NCBI GenBank assembly: GCA_036166735.1
Contig: JAYZHG010000001.1
Coordinates: 1 to 12,169, forward strand
Direction: 5' to 3'
DNA from: JAPYTU01 sp036166735
GTDB taxonomy: Bacteria; Bacteroidota; Bacteroidia; Cytophagales; MED-G16
DNA: 12,169 bases
Made by a program: the position numbers and the translations under genes. The notes below the pieces were generated by a model. That model was not told where the DNA came from. It saw only the letters and a list, made by a program, of their open reading frames with translations, and made no database searches. Positions 8,034 through 12,169 of this stretch are shown here, one piece after another (position 1 is the stretch's first letter; each line of letters begins with the position of its first letter).

Positions 8034-9518
8034 TTAATAAAAATTAGGTAAGAAATTTTTCCATTCATCATAATGGCTAGAATATCTAGCTACTAATTCC
8101 TTATCTGGTTTTAATTTAGTAATTAATTTTAAATTATTAAAAGCTTCTTTGTCATTAGAATAGTAACCTATCCCTAAAGCAGCAGCTCGAGCAGCTCCCT
8201 CTGATCCATTAGTATCATAAATTTCTAGATCTACTTGAGAAGTGTTTACAAAAGCTTCTCTAAATAACATACTCAAAAATAAATTTGCGTTTCCTACCCT
8301 AATGGTATTCACCTCAACACCTAAATCTTTGAGCATTTCTATTCCGTAACACATAGAAAAGGCTATTCCTTCCTGAACTGATCTAATCAAATGTGTCTCA
8401 TCATGAACATTAAAATTTAAATCGATAAAATGAGATCCAAGCTCTTTATTATTAAATAACCTTTCAGAGCCATTACCAAAAGGATAAAATTTAAGGTTAT
8501 CTGATCCTATTGAAGTATTAATTGCCGATAAATTTAAATCGTTATAACTCCTCCCTTTAAGCAACTTCTTCAACCATGAATATGCAATTCCACAGCCATT
8601 AATACAAAGAAGAAGTCCATTTCTAATTGTACTTTTCGAATTATTACAGTGCAAAAAAGTGTTTATTCTGTTACTCTTATCATAAACGTTTTTGTCGGTA
8701 ACAGAATATATTACTGCTGAAGTACCAGCTGTTGCCGCTATCTCACCAGGGTTTAGTGCATTCAAAGAGAAAGCATTATTTGGTTGGTCCCCTGCTCTAT
8801 ACGTTAATTTTACATCTTTTCTAAAGCCAAATAAATCTGATATATCACCTAAAATTTCGCCATGATTTCCAAAAGAAGAAACAACTTCAGGAATTATATT
8901 TTCATCAATATCATAACATTTAATTAAGTCTTTTGAAATTGTTCCTCTATTAAAATCCCACATAATTGCTTCTGAAAGACCACTTTCTGTAGTGCTCATT
9001 TTTCCAGTAAACTTATAGGCTATGTAATCACCAGGTAACATAATTTTATATATTGACTTATACATTTCAGGCTCATTATCTTTCACCCATTTCAACTTAG
9101 AAGCTGTAAAATTTCCAGGAGAATTAAGTAAATGATCGGAAATAATTTTTGAGTCAAGATTATCATGTGCCTTCTTTCCAATATCTACTGCTCTAGAATC
9201 ACACCAAATAATTGATGGCCTTACAGGTTTACCATTAATATCCAATGCTACTAGACCATGCATCTGGTATGATATTCCTATGGCATCTATAAGATTAAAG
9301 TCTATTTTTTTATTTAAAGTATTTATGCATTCAGCTACGCAATCCCACCAATAAAGAGGATCTTGTTCAGCCCATCCTAAATGCAAACTTTCTATGGGCA
9401 TTTCATTTTCTGGAAAAGTAACAGATTCAATGCAAGAAGAATCATGCCCATCAAGTATAGAAACTTTTACTGAAGAGCTACCCAAGTCTATGCCTAGAAA
9501 ATAATTTTTATGCTCCAT
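8034..9518 (-). CDS. xylB: Xylulokinase
   Basis: This 494-residue FGGY-family sugar kinase phosphorylates D-xylulose with ATP to xylulose 5-phosphate, which enters the pentose phosphate pathway. The N-terminal half has the phosphate-binding motif FLGIDLGSSSVK (Asp11), the substrate-contact motif SYQMHG (84-88) and SIIWCDSRA (102-110). The catalytic-base segment RAGDQPNNA places the aspartate at 244. The C-terminal half has AATAGTSAVI (261-270) and the FGGY-type segment GSEGAARAAALG (438-449). Length is in the usual xylulokinase range. Adjacent xylA makes xylulose the clear substrate over other FGGY kinase substrates. It is the first gene of the xylB-xylA unit, and the divergent permease gene lies 91 bp upstream. 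No XylR-type regulator or xylose transporter is encoded within the window. Confidence 0.97.
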   Translation of the reverse strand: MEHKNYFLGIDLGSSSVKVSILDGHDSSCIESVTFPENEMPIESLHLGWAEQDPLYWWDCVAECINTLNKKIDFNLIDAIGISYQMHGLVALDINGKPVRPSIIWCDSRAVDIGKKAHDNLDSKIISDHLLNSPGNFTASKLKWVKDNEPEMYKSIYKIMLPGDYIAYKFTGKMSTTESGLSEAIMWDFNRGTISKDLIKCYDIDENIIPEVVSSFGNHGEILGDISDLFGFRKDVKLTYRAGDQPNNAFSLNALNPGEIAATAGTSAVIYSVTDKNVYDKSNRINTFLHCNNSKSTIRNGLLLCINGCGIAYSWLKKLLKGRSYNDLNLSAINTSIGSDNLKFYPFGNGSERLFNNKELGSHFIDLNFNVHDETHLIRSVQEGIAFSMCYGIEMLKDLGVEVNTIRVGNANLFLSMLFREAFVNTSQVDLEIYDTNGSEGAARAAALGIGYYSNDKEAFNNLKLITKLKPDKELVARYSSHYDEWKNFLPNFY

Positions 9519-9609
9519 GAATTAGGTTATTTGATGATAATAATAAAAATATAAGAGAATCAGAAATATCTTTTAAAATGCTGAAATCTTTTATATACAT
9601 AAAGATAAA
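9519..9609. promoter_or_regulatory. Divergent control region between xylB and the permease gene
   Basis: These 91 bp separate the xylB-xylA unit from the permease unit and should carry both promoters. On the minus strand, TATATTTT (9553 to 9546) matches TAnnTTTG except the last base and lies about 28 nt before the xylB ATG, a sensible distance, but no clear -33 TTG precedes it. A near-direct repeat, GAAATATCTTTTA (9563-9575) and GAAATCTTTTA (9583-9593), has its copies offset by 20 bp, about two helical turns. This could be an operator, but in such A+T-rich DNA it may be chance. Promoter function is inferred from position. Confidence 0.4.
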
Positions 9610-10926
9610 ATGTTAAATTGTAATTCTTATATGGGTGATAAAAATAATAAAAAATTAGGTTTAAAAGAGTCCATAAGTCTTGTCGTTGGAAATATGATAG
9701 GTGCAGGAATTTTTATGTTACCTGCATCACTAGCAAAATTTGGTTCAATAAGTATATTCGGATGGGTAATATCGGGTTTTGGAGCAATATTAATTGCCCT
9801 TATTTTTAAAAGATTAAGTCAAAAATTTCCTGGAAAAAGTGGTCCTTTTCATTATACAAAAGAAGGATTTGGTGAATTTTTGGGATTTTTTGTCGTATGG
9901 GGATACTGGATATCCATACTACTAACAAATGCAGGTCTAGCAATTGCCATCACAAGTTATTCAGGAGTGCTTTTCCCTGTATTACAAAATAATGTACAAA
10001 GCATTATGTTCTCAATAGTTGTCATTATTGTAATTGCTATAATTAATAATTATGGCATTAAAACTGCTGGAAAATTTCAATTAGTAACATCTATTTTAAA
10101 AATACTACCACTATTACTAACTATAGTTATAGCTTTTTTTGTTTTCAATACCGATCATTTTATAACGTTAAATACTAGTGGAGAATCAAATTTCAATGCA
10201 TTAACGGCAACAGCTGCTCTAACATTTTTTGCTTTTATGGGTATTGAATCTGCTACAATTCCTGCTGAAGGGACACAGAATCCTTCAAAAACTATTCCTA
10301 AAGCAACGATGATAGGATCAATACTTACAATTTGTATATACCTATTTTCTTCCATTGCACTTATGGGAATAATTTCTCCTATAGAACTTGCCAATTCAAC
10401 TGCTCCATTTGCAGATGCAACGGGAATAGTTCTCGGAAATATAGGAAAAAACACCATAGCAATTTTTGCAATAATTGCTGCTGTAGGTGCATTAAATGGA
10501 TGGACACTTTTACAGGCTGAAATACCAAAATCATTGGCTCAAGAGGGACTTCTTGGTAGTTCATTTAAAGAGTTAAACAAAAAAAATGTTCCCAGTAAAG
10601 GACTTTTTATTACCAGTTCCATAGTTTGTGCATTAATTCTTATAAACTACTCCAAGGGCCTAGTTGATATTTTTACTTTTTTAATTCTAACAGGAACATT
10701 TTGTGCCCTTATCTTATATCTATTCACTTCTCTCTCAGAAATTTTAATTCTAATAAAACAAAAAAAACCGATGATCAATTTCATTCAACCACTAATTCTT
10801 GCATTACCTGCATTTGGATTTACTCTATGGATGATAATCGGAACAGGTGGTGAATCAATTTTTTATGGAATATTACTTCTATCTATTTCCGTACCTATCT
10901 ATATTTATTATAAAAAAATTGCATGA
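9610..10926 (+). CDS. APC-family amino acid/polyamine permease (AdiC/PotE-like)
   Basis: This 438-residue inner-membrane protein belongs to the amino acid-polyamine-organocation superfamily, with about twelve membrane segments. TM1 carries the unwound substrate-binding motif GNMIGAGIF (27-35). TM6 has FFAFMGIESAT (206-216), followed by the family motif NPSKTIPKAT (224-233). TM8 has LNGWTLLQAE (295-304), equivalent to the GGWTLL segment of the AdiC arginine/agmatine antiporter. Against AdiC as I recall it, Glu208 is kept (Glu213) and Trp293 is kept (Trp298), but Trp202 is replaced by Phe207. The substrate is therefore probably an amino acid or amine, but not identifiable. The ATG at 9610 follows an A-rich leader (AAAGATAAA); an ATG at 9631 would give the shorter N-terminus usual in homologues and remains possible. 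The stop codon overlaps the next start by 4 bp (ATGA). Confidence 0.9.
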   Translation: MLNCNSYMGDKNNKKLGLKESISLVVGNMIGAGIFMLPASLAKFGSISIFGWVISGFGAILIALIFKRLSQKFPGKSGPFHYTKEGFGEFLGFFVVWGYWISILLTNAGLAIAITSYSGVLFPVLQNNVQSIMFSIVVIIVIAIINNYGIKTAGKFQLVTSILKILPLLLTIVIAFFVFNTDHFITLNTSGESNFNALTATAALTFFAFMGIESATIPAEGTQNPSKTIPKATMIGSILTICIYLFSSIALMGIISPIELANSTAPFADATGIVLGNIGKNTIAIFAIIAAVGALNGWTLLQAEIPKSLAQEGLLGSSFKELNKKNVPSKGLFITSSIVCALILINYSKGLVDIFTFLILTGTFCALILYLFTSLSEILILIKQKKPMINFIQPLILALPAFGFTLWMIIGTGGESIFYGILLLSISVPIYIYYKKIA

Positions 10927-12134
10927 TTGATATTAATAAAATAAGAAAGCAATTCCCTTCCCTTAGTAGATTAGTTAATAACAACAAAATTATTTATTTA
11001 GATGGTCCTGCTGGGACCCAAGTCCCTCAAAATGTTATTGATGGAGTATCTAACTACTACAAAACCAGCAATGCTAATGTGCATGGAGAATTCATTACAA
11101 GCAAAGAAACTAACAAAATAATGGATTCTACAAGAACAAAAGCTGCCTCATTACTGGGAGCTGAAAGTGCAAGCTGTATCTCCATAGGCCAAAATATGAC
11201 TTCACTATGTTTTAGTTTAACACATGCATTTTCAAAAACTTTCAGTGCTGGTGATGAAGTTGTTATCACAGAATTAGATCATGAAGCTAATAGAGGTCCA
11301 TGGAAAATACTAGAAGATGTTGGAGTAATAATTAAAGAAGTAAATCTATTGGACGATGGAACCCTCGACTACGAAGATTTTGAAAATAAAATCACAAATA
11401 AAACAGTACTTGTTGCTATGGGAATGTCATCAAATGCAATTGGAACACTAAATGATTTTAAAAGAATAAGGAATTTTATAAAAAATAAAAAATGTTACTT
11501 TTTGTTAGATGCAGTACACTATGCTCCACATTTTTCAATAGACGTCAAAGAATTTGGTTGTGATTTTCTGCTCTGCTCTGCATACAAATTCTATGGGCCC
11601 CACATTGGTATATTATATTCAAAACCATCACTTCTTGACAAATTAGATACTGATAATTTAATGGTTCAGAATCAAAATTCTCCCTATAAAATAGAGACAG
11701 GAACTTTAAATCATGCGGCATGTAACGGAGTATCTAAGGCAATAGACTTTATATCCACTTTAGGTGAGGGCAACACTTACAGAGACAAACTAGTGGATGC
11801 ATATAAAAAATTAGGAGCACATGAATACAAACTTGCATCTCTCCTTTATAAGGAACTCAATAGAATGGAAAAAATTACAGTTATTGGAAAAGATTTTTCC
11901 AATAAAAAAAGAACTCCTACAGTTTCTTTTACCCATAAACATAAAACACCTAATGAAATATGTAAAATATTAGGTAAAAATAACATCTGTGCATGGGCTG
12001 GACATTTCTATGCATTAAAAGCAATACAAAAATTAAAACTTGAAAAAATTGGAGGAGTAACTAGACTAGGAATATGTGTATATAATACTGAAGAAGAAAT
12101 TAGAAAAACTATTGATTTAATTTCAAAAATTTAA
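10923..12134 (+). CDS. Class V PLP-dependent enzyme, cysteine-desulfurase-like (VC1184 subfamily)
   Basis: This 403-residue cytoplasmic enzyme has the aminotransferase class V fold. Marks of the cysteine-desulfurase-like VC1184 group are YLDGPAGTQVP (25-34), NANVHGEF (50-57), TELDHEANRGPW (116-127), the PLP-phosphate side segment LLDAVHYAPH (194-203) and the Schiff-base lysine Lys222 in CSAYKFYGPH. Arg380 in TRLGI matches the carboxylate-binding arginine of the family. At the place where SufS-type desulfurases have the sulfur-accepting cysteine (GHHCA), this protein reads GHFYA (360-364), with Tyr363 instead. Sulfur relay to Fe-S assembly is therefore unlikely, and the reaction could be a lyase, epimerase or transaminase-like conversion. 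The ATG overlaps the permease stop codon by 4 bp, implying translational coupling and a substrate supplied or exported by that permease. Fold and subfamily are firm; reaction unknown. Confidence 0.9.
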   Translation: MIDINKIRKQFPSLSRLVNNNKIIYLDGPAGTQVPQNVIDGVSNYYKTSNANVHGEFITSKETNKIMDSTRTKAASLLGAESASCISIGQNMTSLCFSLTHAFSKTFSAGDEVVITELDHEANRGPWKILEDVGVIIKEVNLLDDGTLDYEDFENKITNKTVLVAMGMSSNAIGTLNDFKRIRNFIKNKKCYFLLDAVHYAPHFSIDVKEFGCDFLLCSAYKFYGPHIGILYSKPSLLDKLDTDNLMVQNQNSPYKIETGTLNHAACNGVSKAIDFISTLGEGNTYRDKLVDAYKKLGAHEYKLASLLYKELNRMEKITVIGKDFSNKKRTPTVSFTHKHKTPNEICKILGKNNICAWAGHFYALKAIQKLKLEKIGGVTRLGICVYNTEEEIRKTIDLISKI

Positions 12135-12169
12135 AAATCTTTATTTTTTATAATACTTATCCATAACAT

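Noticed and set aside
10155..10564. Frames on both strands (10155-10457 -, 10332-10520 +, 10379-10564 -) inside the permease gene
   Set aside because: The permease frame carries conserved TM6 and TM8 motifs here; the other frames are overlapping shadows without motifs.
9610..10926. Permease as the xylose transporter for the adjacent xylB-xylA genes
   Set aside because: Its TM1, TM6 and TM8 motifs are those of amino acid/polyamine APC permeases, and it is divergent from xylB. Sugar transport is not supported.
11057..11269. Minus-strand 70-codon frame inside the PLP enzyme gene
   Set aside because: It is antisense to a conserved part of the enzyme and lacks any recognisable feature.
12135..12169. 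Possible end of a minus-strand gene coming in from the right (frame reading VMDKYYKK, stop at 12141-12143)
   Set aside because: Only eight codons are visible before the window ends, so it cannot be told from chance, although the other convergent junctions here are equally tight. No hairpin terminator is visible in these 35 bp either.
1..12169. Mobile element, phage, CRISPR or defence island
   Set aside because: There are no transposase, integrase, toxin or nuclease motifs, no direct-repeat/spacer pattern and no visible change in base composition. The only tandem repeats are the coding propeller blades and the short A-rich hexamer tract.

Overview
The window reads as a gene-dense stretch of the chromosome of a marine-type member of Bacteroidota, most likely class Flavobacteriia. 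The DNA is strongly A+T rich. One protein ends in a gliding-motility-associated (CHU_C) type IX secretion domain, three proteins carry lipoprotein signal peptides, starts are preceded by A-rich leaders instead of clear Shine-Dalgarno sites, and a NhaC-type sodium/proton antiporter is present. The species cannot be named from sequence alone. I see no tRNA, rRNA, CRISPR array, transposase, phage gene or other mobility signal, and no non-coding stretch longer than about 90 bp.

Layout. Positions 13-498 (+) encode a small TlpA/thioredoxin-like lipoprotein. Facing it tail to tail is a minus-strand pair read from 2810 down to 493: a surface-type alpha/beta hydrolase lipoprotein followed, after 5 bp, by an NlpC/P60 cell-wall peptidase lipoprotein. 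Divergent from that pair is the NhaC-family antiporter (2865-4325, +). It ends 3 bp from the end of a secreted seven-repeat FG-GAP-like beta-propeller protein with a type IX secretion tail (4329-6650, -). Upstream of the propeller gene on the same strand are xylA (xylose isomerase, 6700-8028) and xylB (xylulokinase, 8034-9518), read as xylB then xylA. A 91-bp divergent region separates xylB from a plus-strand pair with overlapping stop and start: an AdiC/PotE-like APC permease (9610-10926) and a class V PLP enzyme of the cysteine-desulfurase-like VC1184 subfamily (10923-12134).

How the genes work together. xylB-xylA form a complete xylose to xylulose-5-phosphate module, without a transporter or regulator in view. 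The permease and the PLP enzyme are probably translationally coupled, which suggests uptake and conversion of one amino acid or amine; the substrate is unknown. The lipoproteins and the propeller protein belong to the cell envelope and surface. I see no strong sign of a novel defence or mobile system. The points most worth a second look are the exact 56-residue periodicity of the propeller gene, the permease/PLP pair lacking the sulfur-relay cysteine, and the very tight convergent gene ends.
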